Assembly (NCBI RefSeq): GCF_018614205.1 | Contig: NZ_JAGGOS010000042.1 | Coordinates: 62,001 to 126,000 of the forward strand | Source of the DNA: Streptomyces sp. ISL-36 | Lineage (GTDB): Bacteria; Actinomycetota; Actinomycetes; Streptomycetales; Streptomycetaceae | DNA length: 64,000 nt | Direction: 5' to 3' | Translations under genes and position numbers: made by a program | Part shown: in pieces, positions 53,711 to 62,388 of the stretch | Layout of the letters: each line of letters begins with the position of its first letter | How positions within the stretch are numbered: the stretch's first letter is position 1 | The notes under the pieces: model-generated | The model's database searches: none | What the model was told of the DNA's origin: nothing | Seen by the model: only the letters and a program-made list of their open reading frames with translations

Positions 53711-54340
53711 TCAGACACCCGCGCCCAGCACCGAGTTGATCCGCTGCGGGTCGCCGCACACGATGAGGAGCGCGGTCGCGCGCTCCCTCGCCAGAGGCAG
53801 GGCCCGGGCGGCGACGTCATCGGCTCCGCCGTTGATCGCCACGACGACGACGGGCCGTGCGGCGGCACGCTCCACGGCAGCGGCGTCCGCGAAGAACACG
53901 TCGTCGCGGGCGTCCTGCTGCGCCCAGTAGGCGGCGTCGCCGAAGGACAGCTCGTGCGCCGCCCACGGATGCTGCTCACCGGTCGTGAGAACGAGGATGT
54001 CACCGGGCGGACGGCCGGTCTCCAGGAGCAGATCCACCGCTTCCTCGGCGGCGTCGAGCGAGCCGTCGGCGGAGGCGGGGATCAGCTGGAGCTGCGGACC
54101 GGACGGCTGCCCGGAACGATTCTCCGGGCCGGAGGACGGGGGCTGCCCGGCACCGGAGTGCGGGCGCTGCGCCGGCGGGGCGGGCCTGGCCGGTCCGGGG
54201 CCGGGACGCCCTGGACGCGGCGACGCCGCGGAACGCGGACCGGGTACGGGACGGGGGGTCGGCGCGGGGTGGCCGGCGGCCGTGGCGCGGGGACCCTGGG
54301 CACTCTCGTGAATCTGAGGCTCCTCGGGGATGAGAGGCAT
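53711..54340 (-). CDS. hypothetical protein with a relic of a UvrD-type helicase C-terminal domain
   Basis: This is a 209-residue protein. Residues about 15-80 are Pro/Gly/Ala-rich and disordered. Residues about 82-205 have GDILVLTTGEQHPWAAHEL, VERAAARPVVVVAINGGADDVAA and ALPLARERATALLIVCGDPQRINSVLG, which resemble motifs IV-VI of superfamily 1 helicases (the ALTRARERLLV block) without the ATPase half. It might be a truncated or regulatory derivative. It lies 92 bases downstream of rnhB on the same strand. Function unknown. Confidence 0.68.
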   Translation of the reverse strand: MPLIPEEPQIHESAQGPRATAAGHPAPTPRPVPGPRSAASPRPGRPGPGPARPAPPAQRPHSGAGQPPSSGPENRSGQPSGPQLQLIPASADGSLDAAEEAVDLLLETGRPPGDILVLTTGEQHPWAAHELSFGDAAYWAQQDARDDVFFADAAAVERAAARPVVVVAINGGADDVAARALPLARERATALLIVCGDPQRINSVLGAGV

Positions 54341-54432
54341 GGATGGATGTCTATCAAACGCCGGTGCGCGGGGCTCCGGCGGGTGGGCACAATCGTGCGA
54401 CCCGGCTGCTGAGACATGCTCGGCCGGGAGGT

Positions 54433-55143
54433 TCAGAAGTCGAAGCCGAGTTGGCCCCCGCTTTCCAGTGCGACCGCCTCGGCGGAGATGCGGACCTTCT
54501 TGAGATGCCGCCACTGGGGCAGCCCGTCGAGGTAGGCCCAGGAGAGCCGGTGGTACGCGGTGGGTCCCAGCTCCGCGAGGGCAGCCTTGTGGACCGGCGA
54601 AGGGTAGCCCGCGTTGGCCCCGAAGCCGTAGGCCAGGCATTCCTCCGCCTCGGCCTCCAGTTGGGCCATGATCTCGTCCCGCCGGACCTTGGCGATCACC
54701 GACGCCGCGGCTACGGCGACGCAGGACTGGTCGCCCTTGATCACCGTACGGACCTTCCAGGGGCTGCCCAGGTAGTCGTGCTTGCCGTCGAGGATCACCG
54801 CGTCCGGGCGCACGGGGAGTGCGTCCAGCGCCCGCACGGCGGCCAGCCGGAGCGCCGCGGTCATGCCGAGCTCGTCGATCTCCTCCGGGGAGGCGTGCCC
54901 GAGCGCATAGGCGGTGACCCACTTCTCCAACTCCGCGGCCAGGGCGGTGCGGCGCTTGGGGGTGATCAGCTTCGAGTCGGTGAGCCCCTCGGGAGGCCGT
55001 CGCAGACCGGTGACGGCCGCGCACACCGTGACGGGACCGGCCCAGGCTCCGCGTCCGACCTCGTCGACCCCGGCAATGATCTTGGCGCCGGTGGTGGCTC
55101 GGAGCGATCGCTCGACGCTGTGGGTGGGTGGTTCATACGGCAT
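54433..55143 (-). CDS. rnhB: ribonuclease HII
   Basis: This enzyme removes ribonucleotides and RNA primers from DNA. The 236-residue protein has the metal acidic residues in GVDEVGRG (Asp27, Glu28), [11 protein letters not shown] (Asp, about 122) and a later Asp/Glu, plus the GLTDSKLI and [13 protein letters not shown] blocks. Normal length. The start (ATG 55143) has no strong ribosome site; TAACCT lies about 12 bases upstream as a possible -10, so the message may be leaderless. Confidence 0.94.
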   Translation of the reverse strand: MPYEPPTHSVERSLRATTGAKIIAGVDEVGRGAWAGPVTVCAAVTGLRRPPEGLTDSKLITPKRRTALAAELEKWVTAYALGHASPEEIDELGMTAALRLAAVRALDALPVRPDAVILDGKHDYLGSPWKVRTVIKGDQSCVAVAAASVIAKVRRDEIMAQLEAEAEECLAYGFGANAGYPSPVHKAALAELGPTAYHRLSWAYLDGLPQWRHLKKVRISAEAVALESGGQLGFDF

Positions 55144-55532
55144 GGCGCCAGACAGGTTACGCCGATCGACACCGCCCGCGATACCCGGATTCCCGTCGGA
55201 TGTCCGAACCCGCCGGGGAAGGGCCCTCGCACCCTCCGGGAACGGAGCAGCGGCAGCGGCAGCCGATCGGCCGTGGCGGCGCTCCCGGGGCACGCCGATT
55301 CGCTGGCGCACATCTTCGATGTGGTACGCCGTCATCACCGAAATAACGCAGGAGGTCAGATTTTTGGCACCGCGAGATCGATCTCTGAAGCCCACCGATG
55401 GACTCACAGTCGCATTCGTGAATCACGGCCGGCGGCGAGGCCACGGAGCACGAACGCCCCGGCCCGGGCGGAGGGGGCGAGGAGGCCGAGACGCTGGAGA
55501 CGCGGTGGTCGGCGGCCCCCTCACCCCGGCAC
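55144..55532. other. 389-base intergenic region upstream of rnhB
   Basis: This region lies between rnhB and the DUF4153-like gene, both minus. A perfect 12-bp palindrome GAGATCGATCTC lies at 55374-55385 and a possible -10 (TAACCT) for rnhB lies close to its start. A GGAGGT on the plus strand at about 55352 precedes no convincing gene; the frame it opens is Arg/Gly-rich and runs into the neighbour's 3' end. Confidence 0.5.
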
Positions 55533-57287
55533 TCAGGGAGTGCCGTACAGCTCACCGTCCGCGTACGGGTCGTACTCCTCTTCCCTGCTCGGCTCGCCGC
55601 ACTCCGCCGGGGACCGGTCGACCCCCCGCTCGGCCAGGATCGCCCGGGCCCTTGCCTCCGACCAACTGGTGGCGTACCAACTCCCGTCGTCCTCCCGCAG
55701 CCGGGTCTCGATGTCCCGCAGCGCACAGGAGCGCTGCGGTTCGGGCAGCTGGTCGAGCGCGGGGACGGCGTCGGCCGAGAGCCCTTCGAGATAGGGGAGG
55801 TCGATCTTTCCGAGACGGTCGTACCGCTCGACATTGCGCTCGGCGACGAGCGCGTCGGGCGACAGGACGCCGAAGATCAGCACGGCCACGGCCGCGCTCA
55901 CCGCCAGGGCCCGGGGAAGCAGACGCGCGCCGAAGATCCCCGCGGCCATGATCAGCAGGATGACCACGCCGAGCCAGATCTCCATCGCGGTGACCGAGAC
56001 GCGCAGCCGGGTGAGTCCGTACGCGTCCACGTACAGGTCCATCCTGCGCAGGGCGGAGGCGACCACGACGAGCGTCAGTACGCACAGCGTGCCGAGCACG
56101 GCGCGGACGAGCGTCCGGTCCCGGGCGTCGGCCCGGGGCGCCCAGCGCAGTGCGATCCCGATCACCACGAGTGTCAGCAGGGTGGCCATCAGTAGTTGCC
56201 AGAAGCCCTGGCGCGCGTACTCGGAGTACGTCAGTCCGGTCTCGGCGAGGACCTTGTCGTATCCGCCGAAGAGCACACCGAGTTGGACCGCGTTGAACGC
56301 GGCGAAGAGGAGATTCAGGACGATGAGCGGAAGAGCCCACTCCCACCGGTTGCGTGCTCGGCCGGGGCGGATGACCATCCGGTCCCAGCGCAGGGGCGCG
56401 GCGGCGGTCCGGGCGAGGGCGATCGCGCCGAAGAGACCGAGCAGGAAGAACGAGAGCCGCCAGGGCGCCTGATCCACGGAGACGTCGGGGATCAGCATGC
56501 CCAGCAGGTCGGCGAAGGCGGCGTCGGCGCCCGCGAACAGAGCGCCGAAGACGATGAGCAGAATGACGGCCACCCCGACCGTACGCACGGCCGGGCCCCA
56601 GCGGCCTCGGGAGCCGTCCGTCCGGTCGCGGAGCCCTCGCCAGGCCCAGTTCGTACCGGAACCCAGGGAGTCGATCAGGCCGATGGGCCCGAACAGGATG
56701 CTGGGCCAGCCCTGACCGCCGTGCAGCGCGAAGGCGGTCAGCGCCAGGGCGGAGACGAGCGCGAGGAAGGTCGGCCAGCCGGCGTCTCGCAGGGCCGGCA
56801 CGGCGAGTAGCGCGAGGCCTCCGACGGCCCACACCAGCGTCCAGGGGCGCACCCGGCGGCCCGCCGCCCGGGCGGCGAACGAGGCGGCGAGGATCGCGGG
56901 AACGGCGACGATCACAAGGTTGAGACCGAGCCCGTCGCCGAGCAGCAGCGCGCTGAGGAGGGCGGTGGCCAGGATCGCCCAGAGGGTCGCGCCGGTCGCC
57001 CGGGCCGGTGGCTCCGGACGCAGCCGGGTGAGCCAGGTCTCGCTCGGACGCACCGGCGGCCCCCAGGGGTGGTGCGGCCCCGGGCCACCGGGCCGCCCCG
57101 CGGTCGCCGCGGCGCGAGACTGAGCCGAAACCGGTGGTGCGGCGCCACCTTGCTTCGCCGCCGGCGCCGGCGGAACGGGCGATACCGGCGGTACGGCGCC
57201 GGATGGCATGGCCGTGCCGTCGGACCGGCGTTCCGGTTCGGCCGGCGCTCCGTCGTGCGGGGACGGTACGGACGGTGTATCGGGCAC
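55533..57287 (-). CDS. DUF4153-type polytopic membrane protein
   Basis: This is a 584-residue protein with a disordered Pro/Ala/Gly N-terminus (about 1-85), a dozen or so membrane helices (about 95-500) and a C-terminal cytoplasmic or periplasmic tail (about 505-584) that is acidic and ends EEYDPYADGELYGTP. The membrane part resembles the DUF4153/DUF4173 families of unknown function (YSEYARQGFWQLLMATLLTL is a typical loop-and-helix). The GTG at 57287 is preferred because GGGAGGGGG lies just upstream; the ATG at 57323 has none. Confidence 0.8.
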   Translation of the reverse strand: MPDTPSVPSPHDGAPAEPERRSDGTAMPSGAVPPVSPVPPAPAAKQGGAAPPVSAQSRAAATAGRPGGPGPHHPWGPPVRPSETWLTRLRPEPPARATGATLWAILATALLSALLLGDGLGLNLVIVAVPAILAASFAARAAGRRVRPWTLVWAVGGLALLAVPALRDAGWPTFLALVSALALTAFALHGGQGWPSILFGPIGLIDSLGSGTNWAWRGLRDRTDGSRGRWGPAVRTVGVAVILLIVFGALFAGADAAFADLLGMLIPDVSVDQAPWRLSFFLLGLFGAIALARTAAAPLRWDRMVIRPGRARNRWEWALPLIVLNLLFAAFNAVQLGVLFGGYDKVLAETGLTYSEYARQGFWQLLMATLLTLVVIGIALRWAPRADARDRTLVRAVLGTLCVLTLVVVASALRRMDLYVDAYGLTRLRVSVTAMEIWLGVVILLIMAAGIFGARLLPRALAVSAAVAVLIFGVLSPDALVAERNVERYDRLGKIDLPYLEGLSADAVPALDQLPEPQRSCALRDIETRLREDDGSWYATSWSEARARAILAERGVDRSPAECGEPSREEEYDPYADGELYGTP

Positions 57288-57598
57288 GGGACCCCCTCCC
57301 GACCCGGGCCGCGCACGGGCCATGACGGCGGAGGGCTACGGTCCGGGTGTCTCGTCGGCGCGCTTTTGTCATGATCAGCGCTTCGGAGTGGCCGACTCTA
57401 ACCCCGGCCCGGACCATCGCCCTCGATCGAGCGGCGCTGTGGCAAGACCGTGACACGCGCTCCCGGACATTCCGCCGGTACGGGCCGGATCGTCCGGAGC
57501 GTCCCACACGTCACCGGCCCCGGCGCGTGCGGAGGCGCGAGGACCAAGAGCGATCCTCACGATTCCGCATGACTCCACGCGACTCCGCGCGACGGGCT
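57288..57598. other. 311-base intergenic region
   Basis: This region lies between the DUF4153-like gene and the ADP-ribosylglycohydrolase gene (both minus). Short direct repeats (gactccacgcgactccgcgcg, about 57572-57592) are seen near the hydrolase stop. No gene or clear operator is seen. Confidence 0.5.
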
Positions 57599-58510
57599 TC
57601 AGGGACGCACGTCGGCCGGCAGCCACTCCGGCAGGCCCTCCGTCTGCTGCAGCCAGGCGTCGGGCGGCGCGCCCGCCGCGTCGGAAGCGACCACTCCGCC
57701 CGCGATGGCGCAGGTGGTGTCGACGTCACCACCCACCTGTGCGGTGGTCCAGAACACCCGCTCGAAGTCGCCGAGGCCGCGAGCAGCGGACCACAGAGCG
57801 AACGGCACGGTGTCGTGGGCGCTGGTACGGCGTCCGCTTCCCAGCACCGCGGCCACCGTCGCGGCGTCGCCGTAGTCGAGCATGTCGCGGGCTCTGCGCA
57901 GCCCCGCACCGACGGCGCTGCGCGGCACGAGCGCGATGACGCCGTCGAGAAGATCCGTGGGCGTGGGCGGCCCCGCCGGATTCGCGGCAAGCGCGGCAGC
58001 GGCCGCCACGGCCATGGCGCCGACCACGGCCTCGCGGTGCTGGTGCGTGGTGTACGCGGAGATCTCGGCCTGGTGGGTCGCCTGCTCCGGATCGTCCGCG
58101 TACCAGGCGCCGAGCGGGGCGATCCGCATCGCGGCACCGTTGCCCCACGAGCCCTGACCGTTGAAGAGGGCAGCGGCGAGCTCGCGCCAGTCGCCGCCCT
58201 CCCTGATGAGCCGAAGCATCCGGTTCACGGTGGGGCCGTAGCCCCGGTCGAAGTCGTGGTGCTCGGCGAACGAGTGAGCGAGCGCGTCCTGGTCGATCCG
58301 CCCGTGCCGGGCGAGTACGGCCAGGACCGAGCAGGCCATCTCGGTGTCGTCGGTCCACTGCCAGGTGCCCGACGGCAGATCGCGTCGTTTCAGCAGCGGA
58401 TAGTTGACGGGGACGAAGAACTGGGAGCCCAGGGCGTCTCCCACGGCCAGCCCTCGGAGGCTGGCCAGGGCGCGTTCGAAGCGCCGGTCGAGAGAGGAGT
58501 CAGCGGTCAT
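57599..58510 (-). CDS. ADP-ribosylglycohydrolase family protein
   Basis: This is a 303-residue hydrolase that removes ADP-ribose from proteins or small molecules, cytoplasmic. The family's dinuclear metal site is visible in LRGLAVGDALGSQF, GTWQWTDDTEM (Asp-Asp), YGPTVNRM and the C-terminal VGGDVDTTCAIAGGVV (Asp, Thr). It is 12 bases downstream of the histidine phosphatase gene on the same strand, so the two may be cotranscribed. No toxin or ADP-ribosyltransferase gene is adjacent. Confidence 0.9.
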   Translation of the reverse strand: MTADSSLDRRFERALASLRGLAVGDALGSQFFVPVNYPLLKRRDLPSGTWQWTDDTEMACSVLAVLARHGRIDQDALAHSFAEHHDFDRGYGPTVNRMLRLIREGGDWRELAAALFNGQGSWGNGAAMRIAPLGAWYADDPEQATHQAEISAYTTHQHREAVVGAMAVAAAAALAANPAGPPTPTDLLDGVIALVPRSAVGAGLRRARDMLDYGDAATVAAVLGSGRRTSAHDTVPFALWSAARGLGDFERVFWTTAQVGGDVDTTCAIAGGVVASDAAGAPPDAWLQQTEGLPEWLPADVRP

Positions 58511-58522
58511 CGCCCTGCCACT

Positions 58523-59182
58523 CTATCCGGTGTGCCCGTACGGTTCCGGGGTACGCCAGCGGTCGAACGGCCGGTCCAGGCTGTATCTCCCGTTCTCGCC
58601 CAGGAGCAGCATCCTCGTCTCACCGTTGCCCGGATTGGACAGCGACTCGAAGTCGGCGACCGTCCAGTGGAACCAGCGCATGCAGAACAGACGCATGGTC
58701 AGCCCATGGGTGACGAGCAGCACGTTCGGCGGATGGTCGGGCGCCTCGAAACTCCGGTACAGACTCTCCAGAAACGCCCCGACCCTGTCGTACACATCGG
58801 CACCCGACTCCCCCTGGGCGAAGCGGTAGAAGAAGTGTCCGTACGCGTCGCGGTACGCCTTCTGCAGGCGGACGTCCTCTCTGTCCTGCCAGTTTCCCCA
58901 GTCCTGCTCCCGCAGCCGCGGCTCCTCCCTGACCCGGACGAGCGCCGGGTCGAGCCGGAACGCCCGGAACGTCTCATGGGTGCGGCGGTACGGCGAGACA
59001 TAGACGCTGACCCGTTCCTCCCCGAACAGCTCCCGAAGCCGCTCCCCCGTCTCCTCCGCCTGCCGCAGACCGGTCGGGGTGAGCCTGAGCGCGTGGTCGG
59101 GCTCCCGTTCGTACACGGTGTCATCGGCATTGCCCTCGGACTCTCCGTGCCGTACGAGAACGATGCGCCGCGGTCGTGCCAT
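58523..59182 (-). CDS. histidine phosphatase family protein
   Basis: This is a 219-residue phosphoglycerate-mutase-like enzyme. The catalytic LVRHGESEGNAD motif is at residues 9-20, and the second catalytic His is in VLLVTHGLTMRLF. A conserved YVSPYRRTHETF and EQDWGNWQ fit bacterial phosphatases of broad specificity rather than a glycolytic mutase. It lies between the ABC-F gene and the ADP-ribosylglycohydrolase gene, all on the minus strand. Confidence 0.9.
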   Translation of the reverse strand: MARPRRIVLVRHGESEGNADDTVYEREPDHALRLTPTGLRQAEETGERLRELFGEERVSVYVSPYRRTHETFRAFRLDPALVRVREEPRLREQDWGNWQDREDVRLQKAYRDAYGHFFYRFAQGESGADVYDRVGAFLESLYRSFEAPDHPPNVLLVTHGLTMRLFCMRWFHWTVADFESLSNPGNGETRMLLLGENGRYSLDRPFDRWRTPEPYGHTG

Positions 59183-59216
59183 GCCCTGAACCCTAGATCG
59201 CCCGCCTCCGCCGGGC

Positions 59217-60827
59217 TCAGTCGAGTAGGTGTCCGGACTCCATCCGGCGTACCCGGCCGGTGAACCGCTGGCGCAGCCGCCGGTCGTGGGAGACGACGAC
59301 CAGGGCGCCGGCCCACTGCTCGAGCGCGTCCTCGAGTTCCTCGACCAGGCCGAGTGCCAGGTGGTTGGCGGGCTCGTCGAGGAGCAGCAGGTCGGCGGGC
59401 CGGGCCAGGAGCCGGGCCAGCGAGAGCCTGCGGCGCTGTCCCGCGGAGAGGCTGCCGACCGGGACCCGCAGATCCGCGGGACGGAACAGTCCGTAGGAGA
59501 GGAGCAGTTCGGACTGCTCGTCCTCGGTGAGCGCCAGTCCCCGGCCGAAGGCGGCGAGGACCCGCTCCCCCGGCCGGTGGGACGCTATCTCCTGGGCCAG
59601 GTATCCGATCCGGCCCGCCCGCCGGACCTCCCCCGTCTCCGCCTCGGAGAGCCCCGCCATGATCCGTAGCAGGGTCGACTTGCCCGCGCCGTTGCCACCG
59701 TGGATCAGCAGTTTCTCCCCGGCCCGGACCGTCAGCCGGTCGACGCCCAGCCGGTCCGCGATCCGCACACCGCGGAGGCTCACCAGCTCCCCCTCGGCGC
59801 TAGCGGCGACCGGCCGGGCCGTGAAGGCGAGCGGCCGTGGGGGCTTGGGCACCGGTTCGGCGTGAAGGCGTCGCAGCCGTTCCTGTGCGTTGCGCACCCT
59901 CCCGGAGACCGAGGCCTGGACCCGGCCGGCGGCCCGGTCGTAGGCCATCTTGTTGTTGTCCTTGATGGAGCGGCCGACGGCCACCCCGTGCGCGGTGGTG
60001 GCGGCATAGGCCTCCAGCCGTGCGGTCTCTCCGCGCCACTCCTCGTACGCCTGCTCCCAACGCCGCCGGGCGGCTGCCCGCTCGGCCCGGAACCCGGCAT
60101 ATCCGTCGCCGTAGCGGACGACCGTGCGCCGGTCGGCGTCGACCTCGAGCACGGAGGTGGCGATCCGTTCCAGAAACGCGCGGTCGTGGGAGACGGTCAC
60201 GACCGTTCCCCGGTGCGAGAGCAGCGCGTCCTCCAGCCAGTCGAGGGCCTGCTCGTCGAGGTGGTTGGTCGGCTCGTCGAGCAGGAGCACCTCGGGTGCC
60301 GCCGCGACCGCGCAGGCGATGCCCAGCCGGGCCTGTTCACCGCCCGAGAGGCCGCCGAGGGGACGGCACCTGTCCACATGGCCGAGCCCGAGTCCGTGCA
60401 TGGCCTTGTCGATCCGGGCGTCCGCTTCGTACCCCCCGCGCAGCTCATAGGCGGTGAGCAGGTCGCCGTACTCGTCGAGCGTGCTCCCGTCCCCCGTGCC
60501 GAGCTGTGCTTCGAGCACCCGGAGCCGCCCTTCCATGGCACGCAGCTCCGCCAGGGACTCGTCGATGGCGTCGGCGACGGTGTGTTCGGCGGAGAGTCCG
60601 GGGGTCTGCGCGAGCAGCCCCGCACCCCCTTCGGCCAGGGTGACGACCTCGCCCTCTTCGGGGGCTTCGAGCCCGGCGAGCAGACGGAGAAGCGTGGACT
60701 TCCCCGCGCCGTTCTCCCCGACGATCCCGATCCGCTCGCCGGGGCGCACGGTGAGCGAGACCTGGTCGAGCAGCAGTCGTTCGCCGCGGGTCACGGTCAC
60801 GTCTTGTAACGAGATCTGAGTGGGCAA
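59217..60827 (-). CDS. ABC-F family ATP-binding protein (TTA codon)
   Basis: This is a soluble twin-ATPase ABC-F protein of 536 residues, without membrane segments, that acts on the ribosome; some family members protect it from antibiotics. Domain 1 has GENGAGKST, LSGGEQARLGIA and LLLDEPTNHLDEQ; domain 2 has GGNGAGKST, LSAGQRRRLSLA and LLLDEPANHLAL. The linker (about 250-330) is short and charged. The start is TTG (60827) with GGAGG five bases upstream; longer frames would run through the operator region. Codon 7 is TTA (60807-60809), a rare codon read only by bldA tRNA, so translation should be delayed to development. It is divergent from a TetR gene, as with many regulated resistance genes. 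Confidence 0.88.
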   Translation of the reverse strand: MPTQISLQDVTVTRGERLLLDQVSLTVRPGERIGIVGENGAGKSTLLRLLAGLEAPEEGEVVTLAEGGAGLLAQTPGLSAEHTVADAIDESLAELRAMEGRLRVLEAQLGTGDGSTLDEYGDLLTAYELRGGYEADARIDKAMHGLGLGHVDRCRPLGGLSGGEQARLGIACAVAAAPEVLLLDEPTNHLDEQALDWLEDALLSHRGTVVTVSHDRAFLERIATSVLEVDADRRTVVRYGDGYAGFRAERAAARRRWEQAYEEWRGETARLEAYAATTAHGVAVGRSIKDNNKMAYDRAAGRVQASVSGRVRNAQERLRRLHAEPVPKPPRPLAFTARPVAASAEGELVSLRGVRIADRLGVDRLTVRAGEKLLIHGGNGAGKSTLLRIMAGLSEAETGEVRRAGRIGYLAQEIASHRPGERVLAAFGRGLALTEDEQSELLLSYGLFRPADLRVPVGSLSAGQRRRLSLARLLARPADLLLLDEPANHLALGLVEELEDALEQWAGALVVVSHDRRLRQRFTGRVRRMESGHLLD

Positions 60828-60908
60828 GGGCGCCTCCAAGGTTTCGGTCGACGAAGCAGGGCGGGCAGGACGAGACAGGCGGGTGTACGAGGGCACCCAC
60901 CGAGCCGC

Positions 60909-60970
60909 TAAATGCAACCGGTGTCGCGTTACGAGAAGTGTGGCACACTCGAACTCCTTAACGCAACGGG
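60909..60970. promoter_or_regulatory. operator candidates between the ABC-F and TetR genes
   Basis: Three elements lie in the 150-base divergent region. AGTGTG-g-CACACT (60937-60949) is a perfect 13-bp palindrome. An imperfect inverted repeat, TAAATGCAAC…GTCGCGTTA, lies at 60909-60931. TAACGCAACGGG (60959-60970) repeats its left half. TetR proteins typically bind such sites to repress their own gene and the divergent target. Confidence 0.6.
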
Positions 60971-60978
60971 AGTAGCAA

Positions 60979-61749
60979 TTGAATGCGTCGATCGAAGGCG
61001 AGATGACCCCAGCACCCGGCAGCCGTCGCCCCGGCGGCCGTACGGCACGCACCCGGGCCGCGGTCCGGGACGCCGTCCTGACAGGCCTGGCCGAGCACGG
61101 CTATCCGGCCCTCACCGTCGAGTACGTGGCGGAGCATTCCGGGGTGCACAAGACCACGCTCTACCGCCGCTGGGGCAGTCTGGAGGGGATGGTCGCCGAC
61201 GCTCTGGATCTGGCGGGGGAGGACGCCTGGACCCCGCCGGACACCGGCAGCCTGGACGGCGATCTACGGGCGCTGGCCCGCGAAGTGGTCGACTCCTTCG
61301 CCGACCCGGCGGCCGCGGCCGCACCCACCGCGTTCGTCGGGGCGGCCTTCCAGTCCGAACGGGCGGCCGACGCCCTGCGCACCTTCTACGCCGAGCGCTT
61401 CACCCGCTGCGAGGCCGTCGTCGAGCGGGCACTGGTCCGCGGCGAGGCCCCTGAGGGAACGGACGCCGGCGCGGTCGTACGAGCCGTCTCCGCCCCCTTG
61501 TTCCTGCGCCTGTTCGTCACTCGCGAACCACTCGACGCCGCACTGGCGGACCAGACGGCCCGAGCGACGCTGGCGGCCGTGAGGGCGGGTGCGTTCGTCC
61601 CGCGGCCCGCGCCGGACGAGGAGCACGCCACCGAGGAGCACGCCACCAGGGAGCACGCCACCGAGGGACGCCTCACCGATGATGAACACCTCGCCGAGGG
61701 GCGCGTCACCGCGGGCCGAGCCACCGAGGGACACGTCACCGACGGGTGA
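60979..61749 (+). CDS. TetR family transcriptional regulator
   Basis: This is a regulator of 256 residues from the TTG at 60979 (GGGAG upstream) or 248 from the ATG at 61003 (GAAGG upstream). The helix-turn-helix (about 28-75) reads AVLTGLAEHGYPALTVEYVAEHSGVHKTTLYRRWGS (partial). The ligand domain (about 90-210) is helical. The last 45 residues are a repeat of EEHAT/EGRLT/EGHVT units with no known role. It probably represses the divergent ABC-F gene. Its TGA touches the stop of the convergent YdbC-like gene with no gap. Confidence 0.88.
   Translation: MNASIEGEMTPAPGSRRPGGRTARTRAAVRDAVLTGLAEHGYPALTVEYVAEHSGVHKTTLYRRWGSLEGMVADALDLAGEDAWTPPDTGSLDGDLRALAREVVDSFADPAAAAAPTAFVGAAFQSERAADALRTFYAERFTRCEAVVERALVRGEAPEGTDAGAVVRAVSAPLFLRLFVTREPLDAALADQTARATLAAVRAGAFVPRPAPDEEHATEEHATREHATEGRLTDDEHLAEGRVTAGRATEGHVTDG
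61617..61746 (+). repeat. repeat-coded C-terminal tail of the TetR regulator
   Basis: Units such as gaggagcacgccaccg and gagggacgcctcacc recur about seven times with 15- to 18-bp spacing and encode EEHAT- or EGRLT-like blocks. Confidence 0.7.
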
Positions 61750-62355
61750 TCAGACCGTCCAGGACGGCTCGAGCCGCACCACGTCCCCGGTCAGCGCCGC
61801 CACGTCCGCCTCCGTCTGGGCGCGGAGCCCGAGCCGTTCGACGCGCTCCACCCGGTATTTGCCGTGCTCGGCGGCGGACCGCCACATCGACAGCACCATG
61901 AACTCGTTCCCGGGCGCCTCACCGAAGACCCCTCGCAGCATCCCCGGGGAGCCGGCCATCGCCGGATTCCACACCTTCTCCTGCATCAGCGCGAAGTGCT
62001 CGACCCGGTCCTGGTAAACACGACAGTGCGCCACCCTGGCCACGTCGGCGTCTGTGAACTTCGGCTCGAAGCCCGTCTTCACATCGAAGCGGTGGTCGAA
62101 GAGCTTGACCTGGCTGTCCTTGTACGTGCCCGCCTGCGCGGCCGCGAGCCGGTCGTGCGACCGCGCCATGAACGAGTCGTAGAACGCGCGGCTCTCCCAG
62201 AAGGCGAAGACGTGGGCGACGTCGGGCCGCGCCCGGCTCCACCCTCCGCCCTGGCCCCGGAATCCCGGCTCACCCAGCAGCCCCGCCCATTTCCGCTGCC
62301 CCCGCTCGAACCCCCGACGGTCCACCACGGTGCAGCGAATCCACTTGACCAGCAC
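61750..62355 (-). CDS. YdbC family protein (DUF4937, ABM-like fold)
   Basis: This 201-residue protein has two repeats of an antibiotic-biosynthesis-monooxygenase-like ferredoxin fold: LVKWIRCTVVDRRGFERGQRKWAGL with HVFAFWESRAFYDSFM, and CRVYQDRVEHFALMQEKVW with MVLSMWRSAAEHGKY (fragments). YdbC proteins are of uncertain function, possibly haem or small-molecule binding. It abuts the TetR gene tail to tail, is 33 bases downstream of the N-acetyltransferase gene on the same strand, and is probably cotranscribed with it. Confidence 0.8.
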   Translation of the reverse strand: MLVKWIRCTVVDRRGFERGQRKWAGLLGEPGFRGQGGGWSRARPDVAHVFAFWESRAFYDSFMARSHDRLAAAQAGTYKDSQVKLFDHRFDVKTGFEPKFTDADVARVAHCRVYQDRVEHFALMQEKVWNPAMAGSPGMLRGVFGEAPGNEFMVLSMWRSAAEHGKYRVERVERLGLRAQTEADVAALTGDVVRLEPSWTV

Positions 62356-62388
62356 CGCGCCATCGTACGGGGCGGGACGCGGCGCCCG

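Noticed and set aside
55350..55532. Plus-strand gene after GGAGGT near 55352
   Set aside because: The frame is Arg/Gly-rich, opens with a TTG and runs into the 3' end of the convergent membrane-protein gene; no protein similarity is apparent.
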